In this document: positions 1 to 5,163 of the stretch, one piece after another
How positions within the stretch are numbered: position 1 is the first letter of the stretch
How the letters are laid out: the number at the start of each line of letters is the position of its first letter
Source of the DNA: Verrucomicrobiia bacterium
GTDB taxonomy: Bacteria > Verrucomicrobiota > Verrucomicrobiae > Limisphaerales > JAKPVM01
Assembly (NCBI GenBank): GCA_026417275.1
Contig: JAOADO010000067.1
Location: 1-5,163, forward strand
DNA: 5,163 bases
Reading direction: 5' to 3'
Position numbers and translations under genes: made by a program
The notes under the pieces: model-generated
The model's input: only the letters and a program-made list of their open reading frames with translations
What the model was told of the DNA's origin: nothing
Database searches by the model: none

Positions 1-3000
1 TGGTTGGTGTAATTCTGTGAGTAATCTTCGCACCGCCTTCGATTCTCCCCGATGTTAACATAGCCGTGGTATTGCTGAAAGTAACATCAGAACGACCGTA
101 ATAGACCCTTACATCCGTTTTTTCGTCCCTGTGACGGAGTTCAATTCTGCCTGCATTACCGGATCCGATAATTTCATCATTGCTCCTTGCCACTTCACCA
201 ATTATGTAGGTGTTTTTGCCAAGTTTTAAAGTGGTGTTAGCACTGTAAAGCTCGTATCTGTTAAACGGATTTTCATCCCTCACTGCTGTGCCGCCGACTT
301 CAATATTCTTAGTAACTTTCACCTGCGCGTCAGCGCCATAAACCCAGAATTTGCTTCCCCCCTGGTCAAGCTCGTAAGTAACGCGGATATAAATCGGGTT
401 CAAATTTGAATCCAGACTGGGTATTGGTTTACGGAACAGAATTCTTCCTGTGAACGGTTCAAATTCGTAATCCGTGAATCTCGACATTGGTTCTGTCTTC
501 AAAATAACCGATGGCTGATATCTATCGCGAGTCAAGATCTCCACTTTTTCGCTATTTACAATACCATCTTTGATATTCAGAAAATACGGACCAGAGGTGC
601 CGTTTGCAGGAACTTCTTCGACCATTTGCCTTGTAGAATCGTAACTTGCCCAGACGTTTGCAACAATGTTCTTTTTTTCGTAATGCTCGCGTATGCCTGT
701 CAAACTCCGATTGTAATTACCAAGTGAAACAACTTCTGGATTCTGGCTCATTGTGTTGTAATCGCCATAGAGTAGATAACTCTTTCTGTGGTCAATTCTC
801 ACATACAGCCTACTCGTGGATTGTGCGTCGAAGCCTTTGATAGATGAATCTCCGTATACCGGATAATATTCATCGGGCTGGATGTCTCTGAACATCCTTT
901 CCTTTGTATCCTTATCGGAATCATAAGCCGCTGTTAACAGATACTCGCCTTTGATTTTGCCTTTTAAGAAGAATGCCGTTCGACCGCCACCGTAGAATTT
1001 GCCATCGTTGGCTTTGAATGCAAAATTCCGCAATTCACGTTCAAAACTATCGCGCTCTCTCACAGGAGTAATCGCACTCAAACCAACTTTGTTCAGGTGA
1101 ATGGCGCCTTCGATGACGCCGACCGCAAGCATTGGGCGCAATCTGGGCATAAATGCGAGGACCGTCTCTTCCCTGATAGCGCCACTGCTAATTACAATTT
1201 TAGCATCACCAGATTCTATAGGCGAAATAAGTTTGAACTCGGTTTTACCACCCTCAATAAATGTCTGGACACCAGGTTGAGTTTTATCGAGATCTTCAAC
1301 GTCCCATTTTCCAAGAGAAGTCTCAAGCGTAAGCGGAGTCCGCGCAGTTACCAACATCCCTTTTGAATCAGTTAATTCTATTTTAATCACAGCGGGTTCA
1401 GGATCATCCGCATACGCTTTTTCAGGCAAAACAATTTTAATCTTTCCTAATTTATCAGGCGCAACAATTCTAATCTTCTTTTCGCCTCGCTGATTTCCAA
1501 ATTGGTCAAACATCTTAACCGTTAAAATATTTGTTCCCGGATTCATATTGATGCCAATGTATTCCCACGCTTCAATCTGGCTTGGCGCGTATTTGATTCT
1601 CTTTCCAATACGGTTTTCCTGAACTTTTTCATCGTTGAGGAAAAGTTCAAATCTGGAATCCAGAACGCCTTTAATGCGGACGTTAATTTGTGGACTCAGG
1701 AGGGCGTCTCCATCCTTCAAATCAATAAAATCAAGCATGTTATCAAAGTTTGAAATCACGTTTTCAAGAGAAGCTGGACGCGAAGGTAGAATAAATTTAG
1801 AAGACAGTTGTGAATTGTCGTTGTTCAACGTCCCTTCGGGGAGCAAAGGAACATATGGCAATTGCGGTTTATCCTCAACCTTTTCTTTCTTTGCCATTGA
1901 TTCCGAACTCTTGGTCATATCACCTGTCAATGATGGAACGGCATTTGTTCCCATTGTTTTAATTCCACTCGCAGGTTGTGCTTTTAAATCTCCAGACAAT
2001 ACAACCGAGCCATCCGTAGACAGAGGAACGCTAACAGCTGAATCAATCTCACCGCCATGTTTTTCTAACAGTTTTTTACGCTCTTCAATGAGCTTCAGAA
2101 TATTTGTGGAAGAACCAGAAATTGCGAAGTCTGCCTTGTGGAGTTCTCCATTCTTTAGATCCACAAATCGCGTCCCCGGACTAAACGCATTTCTCGTGGA
2201 AAGTTCCACCAGCTTTGCTCCTTTGGGTAACGTAATCGGGTCAACTTTGAGCACATGAGTTTTGGGAGTAACTCCATAGAAATTGTACTTGCCTTCACTA
2301 TCAGTTATAACAAACGAACCATCCTCCATGTACAGTCGGGCACCAGGAACTCCAGGTTCCCCGTCATCCTGAACTTTATTGTCATTTAAATCCACAAAAA
2401 CTTTGCCAATGATTACGCCTTTGTCCGTGAACACTCCTGGTTCAACCCTTACTTGAACAGATGCTTCATTGCTGAAAAAACCGCCTCCTTTTGCCACAGC
2501 CCTGTTAATCCCGTTGCCTTTTAATGCATGTTGCGTGACTCTCACCCGATAAGTTATCTTTGCGATTTTCTGGTCAGAAAGCACACCAACATTGAAAATA
2601 ATATTGGCACCTGACTTCTGGGGTTCACTGCCCGTATTTCCATCAATCCGAGTCGTTCCAGTTTCATAAATAAACCCATAAGGCAAAATATCTGTGACAG
2701 TCACATCTGTTAAATCAGTCCCAGAAACATTCTTAACCTCGATTGCATAATCGACGAACTCGCCCGCTTCAACTATGTTTCGGGAAACACCTTTGCGCAC
2801 GAATAATCCTGTGCCTGTTGAAATTGCGGGTGCTGGGTCAATCGGAATATCAAAGTTAATCGTGGCTCCTGTGCCAGTAATACGGAAAACGATACTGTAT
2901 GACCCCTGGGAATGAACATTGCGGTTTGCAGGAACACTTGAAGCAGATAACTGAGATGGTGCCACATATCCTGCCGGAGGCTCAACAACGACTCGATATA

Positions 3001-4663
3001 AGCCAGGTCTTACAAATGGAAATTCATATGTACCATCAGCACCAGTAACAACCGATGCTGGCACTGGAGTTACTCCATCCGCACCATAAACTAACGCCAT
3101 TTCGCCACTCACCGGGTCATACAAAGTCACCCGGACACCGGCAACAGGCTGATTATTCTTGCTATCAAATACAACACCAGCGGCGGAAACTAGAACATCC
3201 GCAGTAACCCTAGCCGCTCCGCATCCCGTCATTTCAGCGGTTAATGTATCGCCTTTTACACTCTGAAGAATAGCATCTCCAGGTTTCCCGCTCGAAGAGT
3301 ATTCTGTTGGAATTCCATCAATTCTGAACAGTCCGGTATTCTGACCACTTTCAATCGCCCAGAATGTCTCTTTATCGCCCGTCAAAGTGGACGTTATCGT
3401 GACAAGATTGGACTCCACTACATCAGGCAAAAGATTGCATGCCGCAGCGTTTGCCTGAATGTAAAGCGGTGAACCTAAATATGTCCTGACTGTGGTCGCC
3501 GAAAATAGATTGTTCTGATAAAATTCAATCTTTGGCTCAGCGCCTTTTATTTCCACATCAACAGGAGTGGATTTTATAAGCACCGGCGGCAGGCTTATAC
3601 CATCGCTGTAATATACTTCCGCCGTGTTTCTTATTGTTCCATTTGCGTTGGATAAAGAGCGAACTTTAAAACTTAAATTTATCGGTGAGCCTTTACTGTA
3701 ACCTGTGAGCATCCACGCAATTGCGTCAACGTTTGAAAGGTCAGCAGGTTCTGATGAAATATAAGTATGCGGAGGCGCTCCCTTTAAATGATACAATGCT
3801 GTAGCGCCAGATGATGAAACAATTGCTGAGAAATGGGTATTCGCAGGAATAACATCGCGAACAATTACCGCCTTTTTAACCATCCCATCAACTGTAATGT
3901 TGAAGGAAAAGTCGCTCGAAGTATTTGGTGTTAAAGTAATCGAATAACTGATTTCATCGCCAGGCGCTCCAGTGGTTATTGAAGCCGCTTTTGAAATCGC
4001 AAACGGTAACGCCGCCCCAACAACCACAGTATCAATATTGGTAAAGCTAAACGTCATCGTTGGATTATAAGCAATCAATGCCACTTTTGCCTGTTTGCCC
4101 GCATCTGCAGAACCAACAATTCCGGTTAGGACAAAATTAATTCTTTCATTCACATTTAAAGTTAACGACCTGGTTTGCGGTCTAGTTGGCTCAAGACTGT
4201 TGCGGGTTATATTGCCGCTCGAACCGCTTTGAATCTCTGGTTCCCCTTCATCATAACGACCATTCCCGTTTGAATCCTTAAATAACTTTAGATTAGCAAT
4301 ATCAAAATCATCTCCTCCAAGATTGTAATAAACCATCGTGATATTAATCGGGATGGTCCCATTATTGATGAGTGTGTGAGGAAATTCTATTTTCTCGCCT
4401 GGCATGGAAATTAGGGTGTGGTCAGAAACCAAAGTAAACCGCTCGTATGTCTCGACCTGAACGCTAACCAAATCAGATTTCACCGCAACAGGCAAGGATG
4501 TTGAAGGATCAGTGTAAATAACATCCGCCTGATTAACAATCAGCGTACCAGATGGTGGTATTTCTTGCGTTAACAGGTTGCAGGACAATAATCCCGCAAA
4601 AATGCCCAGAATCAAACGCAAGGCAAACCACTTGCGGCAATTATGTTTATGGCTATAAGCCAC
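1..4663 (-). CDS. Large multidomain DUF11 / SdrD_B outer-membrane surface protein, 3' end outside window
   Basis: A single open frame of 1554 codons, starting at GTG and running off the left edge without a stop or frameshift. Order of parts by residue: signal peptide with lipobox (1-27, Cys28); conserved strand SGTLIVNQADVIYTD (38-52); two DUF11-like domains (85-372); two-cysteine module with an ESGQNTGLFR motif (376-492); carboxypeptidase-regulatory-like module beginning GVVFDS (496-607); DUF11 domain (619-741); SdrD_B-like calcium-binding module (749-848); charged linker (849-965); two Ig-like domains (966-1170); barrel-like region (1171 onward). The order matches, from memory, a recurring type of very large DUF11 outer-membrane protein in Gram-negative bacteria whose function is not established; I infer a structural, adhesive or surface-assembly role. 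No catalytic residues were recognised. It follows another DUF11 gene on the same strand. Domain naming is by eye, without a profile search. The C-terminus, including any terminal barrel strand, is not visible. Confidence 0.93.
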   Translation of the reverse strand, partial: MAYSHKHNCRKWFALRLILGIFAGLLSCNLLTQEIPPSGTLIVNQADVIYTDPSTSLPVAVKSDLVSVQVETYERFTLVSDHTLISMPGEKIEFPHTLINNGTIPINITMVYYNLGGDDFDIANLKLFKDSNGNGRYDEGEPEIQSGSSGNITRNSLEPTRPQTRSLTLNVNERINFVLTGIVGSADAGKQAKVALIAYNPTMTFSFTNIDTVVVGAALPFAISKAASITTGAPGDEISYSITLTPNTSSDFSFNITVDGMVKKAVIVRDVIPANTHFSAIVSSSGATALYHLKGAPPHTYISSEPADLSNVDAIAWMLTGYSKGSPINLSFKVRSLSNANGTIRNTAEVYYSDGISLPPVLIKSTPVDVEIKGAEPKIEFYQNNLFSATTVRTYLGSPLYIQANAAACNLLPDVVESNLVTITSTLTGDKETFWAIESGQNTGLFRIDGIPTEYSSSGKPGDAILQSVKGDTLTAEMTGCGAARVTADVLVSAAGVVFDSKNNQPVAGVRVTLYDPVSGEMALVYGADGVTPVPASVVTGADGTYEFPFVRPGLYRVVVEPPAGYVAPSQLSASSVPANRNVHSQGSYSIVFRITGTGATINFDIPIDPAPAISTGTGLFVRKGVSRNIVEAGEFVDYAIEVKNVSGTDLTDVTVTDILPYGFIYETGTTRIDGNTGSEPQKSGANIIFNVGVLSDQKIAKITYRVRVTQHALKGNGINRAVAKGGGFFSNEASVQVRVEPGVFTDKGVIIGKVFVDLNDNKVQDDGEPGVPGARLYMEDGSFVITDSEGKYNFYGVTPKTHVLKVDPITLPKGAKLVELSTRNAFSPGTRFVDLKNGELHKADFAISGSSTNILKLIEERKKLLEKHGGEIDSAVSVPLSTDGSVVLSGDLKAQPASGIKTMGTNAVPSLTGDMTKSSESMAKKEKVEDKPQLPYVPLLPEGTLNNDNSQLSSKFILPSRPASLENVISNFDNMLDFIDLKDGDALLSPQINVRIKGVLDSRFELFLNDEKVQENRIGKRIKYAPSQIEAWEYIGINMNPGTNILTVKMFDQFGNQRGEKKIRIVAPDKLGKIKIVLPEKAYADDPEPAVIKIELTDSKGMLVTARTPLTLETSLGKWDVEDLDKTQPGVQTFIEGGKTEFKLISPIESGDAKIVISSGAIREETVLAFMPRLRPMLAVGVIEGAIHLNKVGLSAITPVRERDSFERELRNFAFKANDGKFYGGGRTAFFLKGKIKGEYLLTAAYDSDKDTKERMFRDIQPDEYYPVYGDSSIKGFDAQSTSRLYVRIDHRKSYLLYGDYNTMSQNPEVVSLGNYNRSLTGIREHYEKKNIVANVWASYDSTRQMVEEVPANGTSGPYFLNIKDGIVNSEKVEILTRDRYQPSVILKTEPMSRFTDYEFEPFTGRILFRKPIPSLDSNLNPIYIRVTYELDQGGSKFWVYGADAQVKVTKNIEVGGTAVRDENPFNRYELYSANTTLKLGKNTYIIGEVARSNDEIIGSGNAGRIELRHRDEKTDVRVYYGRSDVTFSNTTAMLTSGRIEGGAKITHRITPT
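2..1153 (-). other. C-terminal outer-membrane barrel-like region, incomplete (residues 1171-1554+)
   Basis: From about residue 1180 the sequence shifts to alternating hydrophobic/polar strands with many Tyr, Gly and Asp and short turns, as in beta-barrels. Landmarks: GGGRTAFFLKGKIKGEYLLTA-type strands (about 1228-1247), DIQPDEYYPVYGDSS (1260-1274), AQSTSRLYVRID (1280-1291), SYLLYGDYNT (1295-1304), YEFEPFTGRILFRKPIP (about 1400-1416), WVYGADAQVKV and YIIGEVARSND. No TonB-box or plug domain was seen, and no C-terminal OmpA-type domain is within the window. It could be a complete outer-membrane barrel or a large surface beta domain; the missing 3' end would decide. Confidence 0.65.
1154..1768 (-). 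other. Two Ig-like domains before the barrel (residues 966-1170)
   Basis: The first (about 966-1069) has DGDALLSPQINVRIKG (984-999), FELFLNDEKV (1005-1014), NPGTNILTVKMFDQFGN (1041-1057) and ends in KIRIVAP; the set resembles the Ig-like domains that end in T-N-x-L-x-V-x-x-x-D-x-x-G-N. The second (about 1070-1170) starts KIKIVLPEKAYADD (1074-1087), with IKIELTDSKGMLVTARTPLTL (key points V/I-K-I-x-L-x-D-x-x-G-x-x-V) and resembles invasin-type Big_1 modules. Such modules often sit next to an outer-membrane barrel. Confidence 0.55.
1769..2119 (-). other. Charged, low-complexity linker (residues 849-965)
   Basis: No recognised fold. It begins with a short, strongly charged, helix-prone stretch, ILKLIEERKKLLEKH (855-869), then becomes Ser/Thr/Lys/Pro-rich with patches such as SSESMAKKEK (919-928) and LPYVPLLPEG (935-944). 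It separates the upstream beta modules from the Ig-like and barrel-like half. It may span periplasm or give flexibility; the helix could be a coiled-coil or docking element. Confidence 0.55.
2120..2419 (-). other. SdrD_B-like calcium-binding module (residues 749-848)
   Basis: Opens with a strand IIGKVFVDLNDN (751-762), and the loop DLNDNKVQDDGE (758-769) supplies the Asp/Asn/Glu ligands of an EF-hand-like calcium site. It continues PGVPGARLYMEDG (770-782), TDSEGKYNFYGV (787-798) and THVLKVD (802-808), the usual SdrD_B / Cna_B progression. A tail with RFVDLKNGELHKADFAI (832-848) completes it. Calcium probably rigidifies the module, as known for staphylococcal Sdr B repeats. Confidence 0.85.
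2441..2809 (-). other. Central DUF11 domain (residues 619-741)
   Basis: The best-matching DUF11 copy in the protein: GLFVRKGVSRNIVEAGEFV (619-637), DYAIEVKNVSG (638-648), LTDVTVTDILPYGFIY (651-666), then LSDQKIAKITYRVRV (695-709) and SNEASVQVRVEP (731-742). The K-x-x-(S)-x-x-x-x-x-x-G-x-x-V-x-Y-x-I opening and the D-x-LP-x-G-F step are diagnostic. Expected to be an exported Ig-like domain. Confidence 0.85.
2843..3178 (-). other. Carboxypeptidase-regulatory-like domain (residues 496-607)
   Basis: Starts GVVFDSKNNQPVAGVRVTLYD (split here by its key points: GVVFD 496-500, PVAGVRVTL 506-514), then TGADGTYEFPFVRPGLYRV (540-558) and EPPAGYVAPS (561-570). This is the classic prealbumin-like fold pattern: a G-x-V strand, a P-x-x-G-x-x-V-x-L strand, then DG-x-Y-x-F, PG-x-Y-x-V. 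About 25 extra residues (GADGVTPVPASVV, 527-539, and neighbours) extend the central loop. In surface proteins these domains are structural spacers. Confidence 0.8.
3188..3538 (-). other. Two-cysteine beta module with ESGQNTGLFR motif (residues 376-492)
   Basis: This segment has two cysteines, Cys409 (in NAAACNLLPD) and Cys481 (in MTGCGAAR), plus the motif ESGQNTGLFR (438-447) after GDKETF (429-434). I recall a similar pattern (E-T/S-G-x-N-T-G-x-F) directly before carboxypeptidase-regulatory-like modules in other DUF11 proteins, but that is memory, not a search. Together with Cys9 and Cys28 in the signal peptide these are the only cysteines I found in the visible protein, so a disulfide joining the ends of this module after export is plausible. 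Confidence 0.6.
3548..4411 (-). other. Two N-terminal DUF11-like beta domains (residues 85-372)
   Basis: The first domain has the typical opening MPGEKIEFPHTLINNGT and carries an EF-hand-like loop DSNGNGRYDEGE (130-141), which would suit calcium binding. The second opens with APGDEISYSITLTPNT (233-248), has the VRDVIPANTHF step (267-277) and closes with NGTIRNTAEVYYSDG (340-354). These are the PG-D-hydrophobic, D-x-(L/I)-P and N-x-A landmarks of DUF11 domains. They are expected to be extracellular Ig-like beta-sandwiches, acting as stalk or binding modules. Confidence 0.75.
4580..4663 (-). other. Signal peptide with lipobox-like site (residues 1-28 of the large protein)
   Basis: A basic N-region (K6, R10, K11, R16, with H5 and H7) is followed by a hydrophobic core (LILGIFAGLL, 17-26) and LLS-C, with Cys28 as the would-be lipidated residue. 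LLSC fits the relaxed bacterial lipobox (signal peptidase II), and no clear A-X-A signal peptidase I site is seen nearby. Residue 29 is Asn rather than Asp, which under the E. coli Lol rule would favour outer-membrane sorting; that step is inference. The mature protein goes straight into a short spacer (NLLTQEIPP) and the first conserved strand. Confidence 0.7.
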
Positions 4664-4669
4664 CGCTTA

Positions 4670-4674
4670 CCCTT
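4670..4674 (-). promoter_or_regulatory. Shine-Dalgarno site deciding the GTG start of the large gene
   Basis: On the minus strand AAGGG (4674-4670) lies 6 nt before the GTG at 4663-4661. An in-frame TAA (4669-4667) is only two codons upstream of the GTG, so no earlier start is possible. The first in-frame ATG is codon 87, inside the first beta domain, and would lose the signal peptide. Together these fix GTG 4663 as the start. Confidence 0.8.
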
Positions 4675-4714
4675 TTAAAATGGGGATATGGTATTTCTGC
4701 GTGGACTCAACAAT

Positions 4715-4766
4715 TCAGGAAGCGGGGCATGGCGCCATGCCCTCGCCATGCCCCAGACGTTCCTGA
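4715..4766. repeat. GC-rich palindromic, REP-like intergenic element
   Basis: A 52-bp nested palindrome. The outer arms are TCAGGAA (4715-4721) and TTCCTGA (4760-4766). The inner arms are a perfect 11-bp pair, GGGGCATGGCG (4724-4734) and CGCCATGCCCC (4744-4754). The 8-mer GCCATGCC occurs at 4734-4741 and again at 4745-4752, and inverted at 4726-4733, so a second, loopless 18-bp palindrome (4725-4742) competes with the larger hairpin. Both mismatched internal segments are short (GC against AGACG). No T-run follows on either strand, which argues against a second terminator. GC content is far above the flanking AT-rich DNA. The shape is that of REP or MITE-like extragenic palindromes, but only one copy is visible, so genomic repetition is inferred. 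Confidence 0.6.
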
Positions 4767-4770
4767 CATT

Positions 4771-4800
4771 CAAAACGCCAGATACATCATTTGGCGTTTG
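4771..4800 (-). terminator. Probable intrinsic terminator of the upstream DUF11 gene
   Basis: A perfect 8-bp inverted repeat (AAACGCCA 4773-4780 / TGGCGTTT 4792-4799) encloses an 11-nt loop. Read on the minus strand it begins 2 nt after the TAA stop at 4802-4804 and ends in a run of four T (4775-4772), followed by GAATG. Position, stem and T-run fit a rho-independent terminator. The T-run is short and partly inside the stem, so termination may be partial and could allow read-through into the next gene. Confidence 0.6.
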
Positions 4801-4801
4801 A

Positions 4802-5163
4802 TTATTGGTTTATTTTCACACTGAATGTGATCGTGGCAGTTTCTCCAGGATTCAGTGTTCCGATTGTGAATTTAAGTGTACCGGTTGCGCCAACCGATGG
4901 GACCTGAGTGACTGAACCCTTTGAAGTGGATGCTCCACCGGCATAAGTCGTGTAAACTGGCGTTGAATCAATGACGACTACATCCGTTGCCTGCGCTGTA
5001 CCCTGGTTGCGGACAGTAATTCGATAGAGAATTGTTGTTCCCGGCACCGCGCCAGTGGTCAATTGCTGGGTCGTAAACGGAGCATCCGGCTGTCCATCAT
5101 TATTTGCATCGAGTGCCTGCTCTTTAACAAGCACGATGTCTCCTGCGATGACCGTGGTTGTGT
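4802..5163 (-). CDS. DUF11-type secreted surface protein, C-terminal end only (5' part outside window)
   Basis: Only the last 119 codons plus a TAA stop (4802-4804) are present; the frame stays open to the right edge, so the start lies outside. The visible part is one complete terminal module: a lead-in strand (VIAGDIVLVKEQALD), an Asp/Asn/Gly loop (DANNDGQPD), then a DUF11-type beta domain with the hallmarks PGTTILYRITVRNQGT, TDVVVIDSTP and NPGETATITFSVKI. Such modules (DUF11 / B_ant_repeat family) are extracellular Ig-like beta-sandwiches found in tandem in large surface proteins; no enzyme activity is known for them. The protein ends directly after the last beta strand (FSVKINQ). There is no LPXTG motif, membrane helix or basic tail, so any anchoring signal must be elsewhere. 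A GTG at 5132-5134 is in frame but is internal, since the domain's first strand continues upstream of it. The next gene on the same strand, 138 bp on, carries the same domain type, which suggests a functional pair. Family assignment is confident; the exact role is unknown. Confidence 0.88.
   Translation of the reverse strand, partial: TTTVIAGDIVLVKEQALDANNDGQPDAPFTTQQLTTGAVPGTTILYRITVRNQGTAQATDVVVIDSTPVYTTYAGGASTSKGSVTQVPSVGATGTLKFTIGTLNPGETATITFSVKINQ

Larger units (their letters stand above)
4664..4801. other. Intergenic gap between the two surface-protein genes
   Basis: 138 bp with no credible gene. From right to left it contains the terminator-like hairpin, the 52-bp GC-rich palindrome, about 40 bp of AT-richer DNA (4675-4714) and the ribosome binding site of the large gene. 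No convincing sigma70 -35/-10 pair was found in the 40-bp stretch, so whether the large gene has its own promoter is open. Confidence 0.7.

Noticed and set aside
646..840. 64-codon plus-strand open frame
   Set aside because: Antisense to conserved barrel-like coding sequence; Cys- and Ser-rich translation typical of a shadow frame.
1097..1366. 89-codon plus-strand open frame
   Set aside because: Antisense to the Ig-like/barrel junction of the large gene; no recognisable protein.
1635..2258. 207-codon plus-strand open frame
   Set aside because: It lies fully antisense to the SdrD_B module and linker of the large minus-strand gene; its translation is Ser/Leu/Phe-rich without recognisable domains, and no good ribosome binding site was seen.
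2773..2988. 71-codon minus-strand open frame
   Set aside because: Same strand but another frame than the large gene, inside its regulatory-like and DUF11 domains, which are clearly coding in their own frame.
4683..4710. Possible promoter for the large gene (TTGAGT and TATCCC, 16-bp spacer, minus strand)
   Set aside because: The -10 match is poor and such weak pairs occur by chance in AT-rich DNA.
4552..4824. 90-codon plus-strand open frame crossing the intergenic gap
   Set aside because: It runs antisense through the signal peptide, both hairpins and the end of the upstream gene; composition is not protein-like and its existence is explained by the palindromes.
5132..5134. GTG as the start of a short separate gene ending at 4802
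   Set aside because: The frame stays open upstream to the window edge and the residues before it (TVIAGDI) form the first strand of the same module, so it is an internal valine.

Overview
The window is almost entirely coding on the minus strand. It holds two neighbouring genes for large cell-surface proteins of the DUF11 / conserved-repeat (B_ant_repeat) type, both cut by the window edges. The plus strand has no gene I can support. Outer-membrane barrel-like sequence, a lipoprotein-type signal and beta-rich surface modules point to a Gram-negative (diderm) bacterium of moderate GC (mid-40s percent by eye, not counted). The phylum cannot be read from this sequence alone.

Layout, in the direction of transcription (right to left). 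(1) 5163-4802: the last 119 residues of a secreted DUF11-type protein, ending TAA. (2) 4801-4664: a 138-bp intergenic gap with a terminator-like hairpin starting 2 bp after the stop, then a GC-rich 52-bp palindromic, REP-like element, then a Shine-Dalgarno sequence. (3) 4663 to beyond position 1: one unbroken reading frame of 1554 codons with no stop in the window. It begins with GTG and a signal peptide with a lipobox. It then passes through DUF11-like domains, a two-cysteine beta module, a carboxypeptidase-regulatory-like module, another DUF11 domain, an SdrD_B-like calcium-binding module, a charged linker, Ig-like domains, and a C-terminal region that reads like an outer-membrane beta-barrel.

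The two genes are codirectional and share module types, including EF-hand-like Asp/Asn/Gly loops. I infer that they encode partner proteins of one envelope or surface structure. The hairpin between them suggests that at least part of the downstream gene's transcription is separate or attenuated. The individual modules belong to known families. The order and edges of the large protein, its possible lipid anchor and the intergenic palindrome are the parts most worth a second look. I saw no RNA gene, CRISPR array, insertion sequence or phage gene.
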